DNA of 64,000 nt from NCBI RefSeq assembly GCF_011046245.1, contig NZ_CP049245.1:1-64000 (forward strand). The letters are read 5' to 3'. Position 1 is the stretch's first letter. The number at the start of each line of letters is the position of its first letter. A program made the position numbers and the translations under genes. Source of the DNA: Allorhizobium pseudoryzae. GTDB taxonomy: Bacteria; Pseudomonadota; Alphaproteobacteria; Rhizobiales; Rhizobiaceae. The notes under the pieces are model-generated. The model was not told the origin of the DNA and did not search any database. It was given only the letters and a program-made list of their open reading frames with translations. Shown here in pieces: positions 46,642 through 54,959 of this stretch.

Positions 46642-48393
46642 ATGCAGATCATGAAGGTTGACCCGCGCGCTCTGAAGGAAAACCCCGACCGGATGCGCCA
46701 GTCGAAGTCGTCACCGCAGGCAGATGCGCTAATGCTGGCGACGATCAAGGCGGTCGGCATCGTCCAGCCGCCAGTGGTTGCACCCGAAATGGATGGCGGA
46801 AACGGCTATATCATCGACGCTGGCCATCGTCGCGTCCGGCTCGCTATCGCCGCCGGTCTCGAAGAAATCGAGATCCTCGTCGCAGACGCTGCCAACGATA
46901 ACGGCGCGATGCGGTCCATGGTCGAGAACAGCGTTCGCGAGGCTCTTAACCCGGTTGACCAGTGGCGCGGTATCGAACGGCTGGTTGCTCTCGGCTGGAC
47001 CGAGGAAGCGATCGCGGTTGCTCTTGCCCTCCCCGTCCGCCAGATCCGCAAGCTGCGCCTGCTCGCCACCGTCCTGCCGGCCATGCTCGAACAGATGGCG
47101 CTGGGCGACATGCCGTCCGAGCAGCAGTTGCGCGTCATCGCGGCTGCCGGCCAGGTCGACCAGAAGGAGGTCTGGAAAGCCCACAAACCTAAGAAGGGTG
47201 ATACCGCGCCCTGGTGGCAGATCGCCAACGCGCTGACCAAGAAGCGCATGTACGCCAAGGATGCGAGCTTTGGCGACGATCTTGCTCAAGCCTACGGGAT
47301 CGAATGGGTCGAGGATCTCTTCGCGCCGGCTGATCAGGACGGCCGCTACACCACCAATGTCGAGGGATTTCTCGGTGCGCAACATGAGTGGATGACGAGC
47401 AACCTGCCGAAGAAGGGCGGGATCGTCGAGGTCAACAGCTGGGGCCAGCCGGAACTGCCGAAGAAGGCTTCTCAGGTCTACGGCAAGCCGTCCAAGTCGG
47501 ACCACACGGCGATTTATCTCGATCGTGATGGCAAGGTGCAGACGGTGCATTACCGGATGCCGGAGGCGGCGAAACCGAAGGACGCTGGTGGCCACGGACC
47601 GGTCACCGGTGACGATGATGCTGATGCAGTCGCGGCACCGAAGGCGCGGCCAGACGTTACGCAGAAGGGCCTCGACATGATCGGCGACTATCGCACGGAT
47701 GCGCTCCACGATGCGCTCGGTCGCGCGCCGATCGAGGACGACATGCTGATGGCGCTGATGGTGCTGGCCTTCGCGGGACAGAACGTCCGCGTCGACTCCG
47801 GCGCAGACGGGACCTTCTATGGCGGCAAGCGCTTCTCGCGGCATGCCGTCGGGTTGTTCGACGAGCATGGCAAGCTCGCTTTCGATCGGGATACACTACG
47901 CGGTGCCGTTCGCTCCGTGCTGATCGATGTGCTCTCGTGCCGCCGCGGCATGTCGAATAGCGGGATGATCGCGCGCATCGCAGGCGAGGCGATCGGTGCT
48001 GATGAATTCCTCCCGAATATGGGCTCGGAAGATTTCCTCTTGTGCCTGTCGCGCGAAGCGCTGGAAGCGTCGTGCGCCGAAGCATCGGTTCAGCCACGGC
48101 AGAAGGTGCGCGAAACCCGCGCAGCGCTCGTCGAGCATTTTGCGACCGAACACTTCGTCCATCCTTCCGGTCGCTTCGCTCCGCCGGCCGACGAACTGCT
48201 CGACTGGATTCGCGCAGGTGCTACCGTTGACGTCATCGGTACGGGCTCCCAGGATGACGAGGACGGCAATGTTGGCGCCTCGGCTGAAGAGCATGAGAGG
48301 CCGGGCGAAGAGGAGGCGGGTCAGGATGATCTGCACGACGCCGAGGTCGCCGATGGCCACGACCAGGATTTCGATCAGAGGGCGGCCGCATGA
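46642..48393 (+). CDS. Orphan ParB/RepB-like nuclease-domain protein
   Basis: A 583-residue protein with an N-terminal ParB-type domain (residues about 1-110): VDPRALKENPDRMR, then YIIDAGHRRVRLAIAAGL, the box II motif with the basic pair; then a helix-turn-helix (WTEEAIAVALALPVRQIRKLRLL). The long C-terminal part is not recognised and ends in an acidic tail. There is no parA nearby, so it is not a normal partition gene; relatives on rhizobial plasmids act as unknown regulators or nucleases. ATG 46642 follows GAAAGGA. The next gene overlaps its stop. Confidence 0.82.
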   Translation: MQIMKVDPRALKENPDRMRQSKSSPQADALMLATIKAVGIVQPPVVAPEMDGGNGYIIDAGHRRVRLAIAAGLEEIEILVADAANDNGAMRSMVENSVREALNPVDQWRGIERLVALGWTEEAIAVALALPVRQIRKLRLLATVLPAMLEQMALGDMPSEQQLRVIAAAGQVDQKEVWKAHKPKKGDTAPWWQIANALTKKRMYAKDASFGDDLAQAYGIEWVEDLFAPADQDGRYTTNVEGFLGAQHEWMTSNLPKKGGIVEVNSWGQPELPKKASQVYGKPSKSDHTAIYLDRDGKVQTVHYRMPEAAKPKDAGGHGPVTGDDDADAVAAPKARPDVTQKGLDMIGDYRTDALHDALGRAPIEDDMLMALMVLAFAGQNVRVDSGADGTFYGGKRFSRHAVGLFDEHGKLAFDRDTLRGAVRSVLIDVLSCRRGMSNSGMIARIAGEAIGADEFLPNMGSEDFLLCLSREALEASCAEASVQPRQKVRETRAALVEHFATEHFVHPSGRFAPPADELLDWIRAGATVDVIGTGSQDDEDGNVGASAEEHERPGEEEAGQDDLHDAEVADGHDQDFDQRAAA

Positions 48394-49283
48394 CCGCCGC
48401 CCTCAAGTCAAGCTCGGCAACACCCACCCCCGATCTTTCGGGGGTGGAGTTTGCCACAAGCGCGGACGGAATTCCCGTTGCCCGCATCGATGACTTGGTC
48501 CTCGCCATGGTCATGTCGCCAAGCGGCTTCGCATTCCTCGCAAGCGCAGCCTTCGTTCGCCGGCCGCTCGCTCAGCTGACCCGCGCCGATTTCATCGGGC
48601 ACGACGGCCGGCTGGCCGACGAGGCCGAGTTTCGAGCGCGTGTCGCCGACACGGCTGGTCACAAACGGGACCTCGCTGCGCTGAACCGCGTTCAGACGCG
48701 CATATCGGCAAGCACACCTTGGGGCGGATCGCAGGTGGCGGTCATCTATGCCGATGGTGTCGTTGCCCATAGCACGGCCGGCCATGGCGGTTTTCACCTC
48801 TCCGCCGACCGCAATAGCAAAGTCCATTCGTTGCTGCGCAAAGACACCCCCTGGTACGAGGAGGATTGCGAATGGGCGATCGTGGCGCTCAGCTTTCCGG
48901 AGCTGTTCACTGCTCACGAGCGGGCCGCGGCGGAAAAGACCATTCGCAATACCTGGCCGGATGAATGGGAGGCGATCCACAGCGCCAAGCTGACCGAAGG
49001 CGAAAGCTGGATCAAGGATCGCTGCGCGTTTGATCAACGCTATGCGGCAGACCACGTCGTCACCTCGGCGATCTTCTCCGAGCATCACCCAGACATGACC
49101 GAGGTCGTGGCCGTCGTCGGCGGCAACCGACGAACTGACGACGATGAGCGTCGCTTCCTGGTGCCGAGCGACGAGTATGCCGGGCGTGGTCGGTTCGGAT
49201 TCGTCATCGATCCCGTCCGTCATGCCGAATATCAAGGGCCGTCCTCCTTCATCGGCTGGCGAAGTCAGGAGGATGGGTCATGA
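48390..49283 (+). CDS. DUF7007-like plasmid protein
   Basis: A 297-residue protein. The middle part (AVIYADGVVAHSTAGHGGFHLSADRN; key residues HSTAGHGGFHL) is typical of the DUF7007 group on proteobacterial plasmids, followed by WYEEDCEWAIVALSFPELF. Function unknown; the GHGGFH segment looks like a possible metal or nucleotide site. Its start overlaps the ParB-like stop by ATGA and its stop overlaps the next gene by ATGA, so the three are translationally coupled. Confidence 0.7.
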   Translation: MTAALKSSSATPTPDLSGVEFATSADGIPVARIDDLVLAMVMSPSGFAFLASAAFVRRPLAQLTRADFIGHDGRLADEAEFRARVADTAGHKRDLAALNRVQTRISASTPWGGSQVAVIYADGVVAHSTAGHGGFHLSADRNSKVHSLLRKDTPWYEEDCEWAIVALSFPELFTAHERAAAEKTIRNTWPDEWEAIHSAKLTEGESWIKDRCAFDQRYAADHVVTSAIFSEHHPDMTEVVAVVGGNRRTDDDERRFLVPSDEYAGRGRFGFVIDPVRHAEYQGPSSFIGWRSQEDGS

Positions 49284-49591
49284 TCGACATCCTCGCTCCA
49301 AAGCCGCTGGACAAGGCAATAGGCGCCCGGCGTGAGACCCTGCAGCATCTCAATTGTCTGACCCGGCAAATTGCAGCGCGTGCCGGGCGGCAGGCGATCA
49401 CCGTGAAGGTCCGGTGCCGGGCGCGCCGTCGGTCTGGTCTCCGTCTTTACCATCAAGAGCTGGCCGATCGCCTGGCTTTCGATCGGTGGGGCGAACTCGA
49501 CACGCTCGCATCAAGGCTGGCGGTGCAGGAGCAGATCATCGACGCGCTCGAGCATTGCGGTGATGCGTCGTTTTCGTCGGTGGCGGGGTAG
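49280..49591 (+). CDS. Small hypothetical protein coupled to DUF7007 gene
   Basis: A 103-residue basic protein, coupled by an ATGA overlap to the DUF7007-like gene. It contains ARAGRQAITVKVRCRARRRS and a C-terminal helix (LDTLASRLAVQEQIIDALEH). No family recognised; the Arg-rich middle may bind nucleic acid. Confidence 0.6.
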   Translation: MIDILAPKPLDKAIGARRETLQHLNCLTRQIAARAGRQAITVKVRCRARRRSGLRLYHQELADRLAFDRWGELDTLASRLAVQEQIIDALEHCGDASFSSVAG

Positions 49592-49985
49592 GTGGACGTC
49601 GAATGGGCTGTGCGCTGGATGGCATCTGGTCATCTTGTAGCCACGACATCTCCCAGGGTGGCGGGCTTGGTCATATCGTCCCTCGTGGGCGTGCATCTGA
49701 TATCGGACCCGTGCTGGACTGCCCTTCTTTTCGTTGCGGTCTGAACCGGCGGCCGGTCGTTTCAAGGCCGCTGGCGCGCCGCGGAGCGGCCGATTCAACC
49801 TCCCGGCGCGAGGCCAGGCCCGCGGTCTGCTCAGGTCAAGCCCTGCTGGCCCGCAAACCTGTCCTGCTTGTTCAGTCGGATCGGACCTGTGAAGCCGCCC
49901 GTCCTTTGCCGGTTCTTGAGTGCCCGCATCGAAGGGCAAACCGGCACGGGCCGGAACCGCTTCGGCAGCCACGGAAGGAACAGAC
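49592..49985 (+). promoter_or_regulatory. Long GC-rich leader
   Basis: About 390 bases before the gene at 49986. GC-rich with several short inverted repeats. No conserved element shared with the other leaders was recognised, and no separate gene is seen. Confidence 0.4.
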
Positions 49986-50573
49986 ATGGCCAAGCCCGCC
50001 ACCCCCAATCGCTCCACCGCCCGATCGGCACAATCCCGCCGAGGGACCACCCTCGAAATGGTCCGCCTCTCCTGCCCCGACGCCATCCAGGCGCACAAAA
50101 TCGCCGAAAGCTTCGGCACGGCTATCGTCGACAGCGATGGCATCCGCAGCCTGCATGAGCGGCTGATCGTCGAGACCGCCGACAGCCTCTCCGAAGGCCT
50201 TGGCGAAAAGGCCATGCAGATTCATTTGCAACGGATCGTCGGGGCCTTCCTCGGATCGGCGCATGGCGCCGGACAGTTCTACTCCCGCGCCGTCACCGAG
50301 GCGCGGGACGCAACGGCCAAGGCATCGAACGATGCCCGCGACGAGGATCTCGACGGTCCGGTCGGCTACGACAGCGGTGCCCAGCGCAAGCGGGAATTTG
50401 CAGCCGACATGGGTGTCCAGTCCCATGCGCTACGGATGGCAGCCGAGGGAGCAGTGGCCGCCTACGAACAGGTTGTCGGCGAGACCTGGAAGCCGTTCGA
50501 CCGGCCGGTCGAGAACCCCGGAGCCTCGCTCGACCGCAAGGCGGCCGAGGCTCAGATGGCGGCCTTGGGATAA
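49986..50573 (+). CDS. Hypothetical plasmid protein
   Basis: A 195-residue soluble protein. After a Ser/Thr/Arg-rich N-terminal tail (residues 1-25) comes a helical region with RLSCPDAIQAHKIAESFGTAIVDSDGIR and repeated Ala-rich helices. No domain is recognised. GGAAGGAAC before ATG 49986 marks the start. It is followed by a small hairpin (GGCGGGG/CCCCGCC) and a strong terminator at 50616, so it forms its own transcript end. Confidence 0.65.
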   Translation: MAKPATPNRSTARSAQSRRGTTLEMVRLSCPDAIQAHKIAESFGTAIVDSDGIRSLHERLIVETADSLSEGLGEKAMQIHLQRIVGAFLGSAHGAGQFYSRAVTEARDATAKASNDARDEDLDGPVGYDSGAQRKREFAADMGVQSHALRMAAEGAVAAYEQVVGETWKPFDRPVENPGASLDRKAAEAQMAALG

Positions 50574-50615
50574 GACCATCGGCGGGGGCGACCCCGCCGC
50601 TTCCTTCGATCAGAG

Positions 50616-50643
50616 GCTGGCGCCGAATTGCGCCGGCTTTTTT
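50616..50643 (+). terminator. Rho-independent terminator
   Basis: 8-bp stem GCTGGCGC / GCGCCGGC (one G-T pair), loop CGAATT, then six T residues. Confidence 0.85.
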
Positions 50644-50847
50644 CATGTCGAGGGGAAAAGCTGGAGACGCGCCTCTCGCGGCCCGCCCCGCTCGGCGGTC
50701 CTGCAGGAGCCGGGCTTCCATGCAACGGCTTCGCCGTCCTCCACGCTGTTGCGGCCGTTCCGGTGCATGGTCACACCATCGGCCCCTGCTTTGGACCTCC
50801 GTGACGGACCGCGACAGGCGCGGTCTTGAGAAAAGGAGAATGAAGAA

Positions 50848-51771
50848 ATGGCCGAGAAAGCGGATACTGATCGTATCGATATCTACGCGAAGATCACCGA
50901 CAGGATCGTCGAGGATCTTGAGCAGGGCGTACGCCCCTGGGTCAAGCCGTGGAACGCCGCCAATACCGGTGGTCGTATCACCCGGCCGGTGCGCCATAAC
51001 GGCCTGCCCTACTCCGGTATGAACGTGCTCCTGCTGTGGTCGGAGCAGTTGTCGCGCGGCTTCTCCTCCTCGATGTGGATGACATTCAAGCAGGCTTTCG
51101 AACTGGGCGGAGCCGTCCGCAAGGGCGAAACGGGCTCAACGGTGGTCTTCGCCAGTCGGTTCACCAAATCGGCGGCCGACGGGAGCGGCAACGATGTGGA
51201 TCTGGAAATCCCGTTCCTAAAGGCGTATTCAGTGTTCAATATCGAGCAGATCGATGGTTTGCCTGACACCTACTATGCTCCGCCGGCAAAGGTGCGTGAT
51301 CCCGTCGAGCGCATCGAGAGCGCCGATCGCTTCTTCAAAGCGACGGGCGCAGTCATCCGACACGGCGGCAATCAGGCTTACTATTCGCCTGTCATGGACT
51401 ATATCCAGATGCCGCCCTTTGAGGCGTTTCGCGATGCCGCCGGGTATGCAGCTGTCCTCAGCCATGAGGCGACGCACTGGACGGCGGCGGAACATCGCGT
51501 CGGCCGTGACCTGTCGCGCTATGCAAAGGATCGGACAGAACGAGCCCGTGAAGAGCTCATTGCTGAGCTCGGCAGTTGCTTCCTTTGTGCCGATCTCGGC
51601 ATCGCGCCGGAGCTTGAGCCACGGTCCGACCATGCGTCCTACCTGCAGTCCTGGCTATCGGTCCTTGCCAACGACAAGCGGGCCATCTTCCAAGCGGCGG
51701 CTCACGCGCAGCGCGCGGTCAGTTTTCTGCGCTCCCTACAGCCGGAAGCGGATTTCAAGGCTGCGGCCTGA
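50848..51771 (+). CDS. ardC: ArdC-family antirestriction protein
   Basis: A 307-residue protein with an N-terminal single-stranded-DNA-binding domain (RIDIYAKITDRIVEDLEQGVRPWVKPW and the conserved LPYSGMNVLLLW) and a C-terminal zincin-like domain: LSHEATHWT with the HExxH metal site near residue 206 and the downstream Glu in EELIAELGSCFL. ArdC proteins shield transferred single-stranded plasmid DNA from type I restriction just after conjugation; here the role is inferred. AAAAGGAG before ATG 50848. A 5'-truncated second copy lies at 57501. Confidence 0.88.
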   Translation: MAEKADTDRIDIYAKITDRIVEDLEQGVRPWVKPWNAANTGGRITRPVRHNGLPYSGMNVLLLWSEQLSRGFSSSMWMTFKQAFELGGAVRKGETGSTVVFASRFTKSAADGSGNDVDLEIPFLKAYSVFNIEQIDGLPDTYYAPPAKVRDPVERIESADRFFKATGAVIRHGGNQAYYSPVMDYIQMPPFEAFRDAAGYAAVLSHEATHWTAAEHRVGRDLSRYAKDRTERAREELIAELGSCFLCADLGIAPELEPRSDHASYLQSWLSVLANDKRAIFQAAAHAQRAVSFLRSLQPEADFKAAA

Positions 51772-51774
51772 ACG

Positions 51775-51948
51775 TCAGGCGCGGTCGTCACCACCGGTGG
51801 CGGCCGCTTCTTCCATATCACGCTGATCTTGGAGACCTTGTGCGATGTCATTACCCAGCCTTCCCCAGATCGACAGTTTTGTAGTGTCGGGCTTCGGTTT
51901 GCGGGATGGCTTGCGCTCAACGATGAACGGCTTGGTCTGCTGACGCAT
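51775..51948 (-). CDS. Small conserved plasmid protein (copy 1)
   Basis: A 57-residue basic then acidic protein starting [19 protein letters not shown] and containing [22 protein letters not shown] before ATG 51948 is a good ribosome site. A homologue with the same MRQQTKPF start and ribosome site lies at 58197-58325 in the second block, also opposite an ardC end, which supports it as real. It ends four bases from the ardC stop. Function unknown. A longer frame upstream (to 52128) ends [10 protein letters not shown] and has a counterpart in copy 2, so a longer start cannot be excluded. Confidence 0.6.
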   Translation of the reverse strand: MRQQTKPFIVERKPSRKPKPDTTKLSIWGRLGNDIAQGLQDQRDMEEAAATGGDDRA

Positions 51949-52169
51949 TGTTCCTCCAGGCTGCGATTCGCGAGCGCAACGATATCGCACCGGGCATGGC
52001 AGGCAAGCCGGACCGCCGCTGTACATGACCCACTCCCCAACCGAAGCAGGCTCCGACGACGGGACAAGCGGAGCATGATCCAGGTTGCCATTCTTCCCAC
52101 GGGCAAATGCGGTGAGCGCCATTGCCATATCCCTTCACGACAGAGTTTCCGGCAACCCATCTGCGGGCT

Positions 52170-52446
52170 CGATGGGGCATGTCTGACCGGAGACCGGCTG
52201 CGCCTCGATCGTCTTCCCGCAACGACAAGGCTTAAGATTTCTTACCCCGGATCCCTCACGGGCTCCTCCTCTCCCACTAACAAATCTGCGACTTGTCGCC
52301 CTCCATTGCATTGCGGCCCAATCGCCACCCCAACGCGCAGGCGCGCTGGGGACCCCGGCTGGGTGCGGTCCGATCGTCCCCAGTCTTTGCGACTGCCATC
52401 GAGGCCGCGATGGGCGCGGCCCGAACACGAGAAAAGGAATACGACA
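52170..52446 (+). promoter_or_regulatory. DUF736 leader, copy 1
   Basis: A 5' leader conserved before all three DUF736 copies. Shared blocks are GGGCTCGATG, CGCCTCGATCGTCTTCCCGC, GTGCGGTCCGATCGTCCCC and GCCATCGAGGCCGCGA. It contains AGATTT (52235-52240) complementary to AAATCT (52282-52287), where copies 2 and 3 have AACTTT and AAAGTT. It ends in AAAAGGAA before the start codon. Confidence 0.6.
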
Positions 52447-52755
52447 ATGGCGACTATCGGCACCTTCACTTCCGAAAAGAACGGCTTCACCGGCTCCATT
52501 CGCACTCTCGCCCTCAACGTCAAAGCCCGCATTGCCCGGGTCGACAACCCCTCCGACAAGGGTCCGCAGTTCCGCGTCTATGCCGGAAGCGTCGAACTCG
52601 GCGCCGCCTGGCAGAAGACCTCCGAGCAGGGCCGCGACTACCTCTCGGTCAAGCTAGACGATCCGAGCTTCCCTGCTCCGATCTACGCAACGCTCGCCGA
52701 GGTCGAAGGCGAGGAAGGCCTCCAGCTCATCTGGTCCCGCCCGAACCGCGACTGA
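52447..52755 (+). CDS. DUF736 protein (copy 1, intact)
   Basis: A 102-residue protein of DUF736, a family common on rhizobial and other proteobacterial plasmids and ICEs. It begins [20 protein letters not shown] and ends with [11 protein letters not shown]; the predicted fold is a small beta-rich domain. Function unknown. It lies downstream of ardC and the small minus-strand gene, behind a conserved 280-base leader, and is followed by two hairpins, the second a terminator. The copies at 58780 (intact) and 60734 (amber codon) are close paralogues. Confidence 0.88.
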   Translation: MATIGTFTSEKNGFTGSIRTLALNVKARIARVDNPSDKGPQFRVYAGSVELGAAWQKTSEQGRDYLSVKLDDPSFPAPIYATLAEVEGEEGLQLIWSRPNRD

Positions 52756-52810
52756 TCGGGATCACAAGGCTCCGCCACCGGCGGAGCCCACCTTCCTGCC
52801 AAGAGATCAA

Positions 52811-52846
52811 AGCCGGACCCGGCATCGAGCCAGGCCCGGCTTTTTT
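52811..52846 (+). terminator. Terminator of DUF736 copy 1
   Basis: Stem AGCCGGACC / GGCCCGGCT with one mismatch, followed by six T residues. A separate GGCTCCGC/GCGGAGCC hairpin precedes it at 52768-52788. Confidence 0.8.
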
Positions 52847-52911
52847 GGTGGCATACGGTGAGCGGGGAAGCTGCTCAGAATGCATGATTGTGCCAAGCGG
52901 CGACGCCGGCC

Positions 52912-53018
52912 TCAAGGATGAGCGGTCCCCCCAATTTGCTCCACCTGCCCTCAAGGGCAGCTTACGCAAATCGGCTCCCCCACTCACCGGCTCTGCCGGT
53001 CGCGCATGCGATCCTTGA
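52912..53018 (+). promoter_or_regulatory. TCAAGG-type leader, copy 1
   Basis: Outer stem TCAAGGAT (52912-52919) / ATCCTTGA (53011-53018) around an inner pair ATTTGC / GCAAAT set in CCCCCC and CTCCCCC blocks. The same architecture with compensated arms occurs at 61197 and 61705. It lies just before the small gene at 53077. Confidence 0.6.
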
Positions 53019-53076
53019 CCCCGCCATCCCCTCTCGGACCCGCCTGTCATCTTTCACAAACGTCAAGGAGACGAAG

Positions 53077-53247
53077 ATGACCTACGAACTCGAAATCCAG
53101 ATCGAAGAACTGCGGGTCGAGCTGCACAACGCTGTTGATGGCGCCGAGCGTCGCCAGATACAGGCTGAACTCGAAATCGTCCAGGCGGAGCTGATCGTCG
53201 CGGCTGCCGAGATGGAGGGCCTGACTGAGGCAGAGCCGCCTTTCTGA
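53077..53247 (+). CDS. Small coiled-coil protein (copy 1)
   Basis: A 56-residue strongly helical protein with heptad-like Leu/Ile/Val spacing (LEIQIEELRVELHNAV and AELEIVQAELIVAA) and the end EAEPPF shared with the homologue at 61366-61530. AAGGAG before ATG 53077. Probably a small dimeric coiled-coil; function unknown. It follows DUF736 in both blocks, so the two are linked genetically. Confidence 0.75.
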   Translation: MTYELEIQIEELRVELHNAVDGAERRQIQAELEIVQAELIVAAAEMEGLTEAEPPF

Positions 53248-53296
53248 CGGCGGTGATCTCTATCAACCCCTCCACCGTGCGACCACGAATACATTA

Positions 53297-53331
53297 TTTA
53301 CACCAATGCTGTATATGCTGTATAAACAGCA
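53297..53331 (+). promoter_or_regulatory. Promoter-operator of the toxin-antitoxin pair
   Basis: TTTACA (53297-53302), 18 bp, TATAAA (53321-53326). The spacer carries two tandem TGCTGTATA copies (53307-53315, 53316-53324), and the first TGCTGT pairs with ACAGCA (53326-53331) as an inverted repeat. This is a likely autoregulatory operator of the Phd-like antitoxin. Confidence 0.65.
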
Positions 53332-53370
53332 CTGAGACCTTTTCACCCTAATCGTATTGAGGCTGGCCAC

Positions 53371-53637
53371 ATGACAAGCAGGAACGGCTCCTACACGACA
53401 AGCGACCTTTCTCGGAAATCCGGAGATATCATCGCCGAGGCACTTCGACACCCTGTCACGATCACCCAACGCAACAAGCCGCGATTGGTGTTGCTGAACA
53501 TAGACGATTACGAACGTCTTATGCGCCAGTCGGATCGTCGCTCTGTAGGCAGACTGGAGACAATGTCCGACGAGCTGTTTGCTGAATTTGAAGAGGCCGT
53601 CGATGTCTACGCCCAGTCTGATGAGACGAGTCGATGA
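53371..53637 (+). CDS. Phd/YefM-type antitoxin
   Basis: An 88-residue antitoxin with the N-terminal DNA-binding Phd/YefM fold (TTSDLSRKSGDIIAEAL, then PVTITQRNKPRLVLLNIDDYERL, the family signature) and an acidic, disordered-looking C-terminus (SDELFAEFEEAVDVYAQSDE) for toxin binding. GAGG precedes the ATG. It overlaps the toxin by ATGA, and the operator-like repeats upstream fit autoregulation. Confidence 0.88.
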   Translation: MTSRNGSYTTSDLSRKSGDIIAEALRHPVTITQRNKPRLVLLNIDDYERLMRQSDRRSVGRLETMSDELFAEFEEAVDVYAQSDETSR

Positions 53638-54050
53638 GCGCATATGACAAGGTCCAGACGGCTGCGGTCGTTCGATATCCATATCTGTGGAGCCATGAGG
53701 CAAACGAGGGAGAAACGGAAGGGCGCAAGAACCGTCCTGTGGCTGTCGGCGTGCGGATCGCGAGGTCGGGTGGCGATTTTGTTTTGTTTTTTCCGATAAC
53801 GACAAAGATGCCAAACCGAAATCGTTTTGCCGTCGAGATTCCGACCATCGAAAAGCGACGCGCGGGTCTTGATGCAGATCTTCCGCTGTGGCTCATCCTG
53901 GATGAGTTCAATAGCGATACCATAGGCCGGTCATTCTATTTGGAGCCTGAGCCTCCGCTTGGTCACTTCAGCAAGGCATTCTTTTTGCCGCTTCTGCGCG
54001 AATTTATTGCCCGTCGAAAGTCCTTTGCGGAAGTTAGCCGATCGAGATAG
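53634..54050 (+). CDS. Probable toxin, PemK/MazF-like
   Basis: A 138-residue protein coupled to the antitoxin. It contains KNRPVAVGVRIARSGGDFVLFFPITTK, resembling the RPVVVV beta strands and the ITS/T strand of PemK/MazF endoribonucleases. The family assignment is tentative as the rest is diverged. If correct, it would cleave mRNA and stabilise the replicon by post-segregational killing. Confidence 0.68.
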   Translation: MSAYDKVQTAAVVRYPYLWSHEANEGETEGRKNRPVAVGVRIARSGGDFVLFFPITTKMPNRNRFAVEIPTIEKRRAGLDADLPLWLILDEFNSDTIGRSFYLEPEPPLGHFSKAFFLPLLREFIARRKSFAEVSRSR

Positions 54051-54136
54051 CGGAGTGTGGACAGCAGGGTCTCCGTTCGAGAAGACGAAGGTCCGCCCTC
54101 ACACTCTCTTTTGCCAGCGGCAGCATCGTCGGGTGT

Positions 54137-54400
54137 TTACTGCGAAGCGACACAGCCGATTGCCCGATATCCCCGGCGGCGTTTTTGCCTCAGAAGATCA
54201 AGGAAGAGATCGACCGCGTCCTGTTCCTTTTCGAACTGATGGGTTTTCACCTGACCGCTCGTCCCAATCCGTCCCCATCGCCGCGTCAGGCATGCCTCCC
54301 CAAACAGGTTCGGCTCGATCGACATCGCGTAGAAGCGGGCCAGGTTCTTACTGGCATCCTTGCGTTCGACATAGAGGTGATAGGGTTGGGCGATCATTCT
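54137..54400 (-). CDS. WGR-domain protein (copy 1)
   Basis: An 87-residue single WGR domain: YHLYVERKDASKNLARFYAMS, then TRRWGRIGTSGQ with the eponymous Trp-Gly-Arg, and VDLFLDLLRQKRRRGY. WGR domains bind nucleic acid (as in PARPs and MolR). ATG 54400 matches the start of copy 2, but the frame is open to 54583. The gene ends VASQ-stop, where copy 2 reads on. The palindrome with three GANTC sites lies upstream. Confidence 0.8.
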   Translation of the reverse strand, partial: RMIAQPYHLYVERKDASKNLARFYAMSIEPNLFGEACLTRRWGRIGTSGQVKTHQFEKEQDAVDLFLDLLRQKRRRGYRAIGCVASQ

Positions 54401-54959
54401 CCCAGAATCGCGTGAAGCGCGCCCTGCGTCCAACGAGACTTCTGAATCGTTTGCTGGTGATCGATTCAGTTCTGTGAAGAATGGGTTGCGATCAGATTGC
54501 GCGGTCCGCCTTCGGCGTACCGCTCTATTCGCCAGCGCGAACGAAGCCCGCAAGCGGGCTTCGCCGATTCCGGTGACGATCATCCCGCAAGTGTCAGATT
54601 GGATCGCGCATTGGCTGTTCAGACTGTTCCTTACTCAAGAGATGACTCGATCGAGCAGCCGATTCATGAAACCGGTTTTGCGCGACGCAGTTTTTCATGT
54701 CGTTGCGCCGGAACTGAATTGATGGGGTTGTCTAATCGCAGCTTGGGCGTCAAGCGTGAAGTCGTTGAGGCGGTGCTGCCGGGTGCATGGTTGTCTTCGC
54801 GGTCGACATCAGGCGCCGCATGATGGAGCTTCGCGGGACGAGCCTTCAATGTGGACGACGCGTTCAACTGAGACAGCGATGCAAGCCCATCAACGGAATG
54901 GCTCGGCTCACGTCCCGGCAGGGACGCTTCAAACGCTCAGTTTTGAGCCCTATTTGGTT
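54401..54959. other. Stretch between WGR gene and IS110-type element
   Basis: About 560 bases. It contains the WGR operator (54443-54468), a 10-bp palindromic hairpin CGAAGCCCGC-AA-GCGGGCTTCG (54542-54563), and then sequence that probably includes the left end of the IS110-type element. No gene is recognised. Confidence 0.45.
54443..54468 (-). promoter_or_regulatory. WGR operator with GANTC sites (copy 1)
   Basis: Inverted repeat TGAATCG-N12-CGATTCA, each arm holding one GANTC (CcrM) site, with a third GANTC about 35 bases closer to the gene. The same layout occurs at 63133-63158 before copy 2. Confidence 0.6.

Noticed and set aside
46729..47868. 379-codon minus-strand frame across the ParB-like gene
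   Set aside because: Shadow of the ParB-like coding sequence; no domain recognised.
46642..48393. ParB-like gene as part of a partition or repABC replication locus
   Set aside because: No parA/repA or repC is adjacent and no parS-like repeats were recognised.
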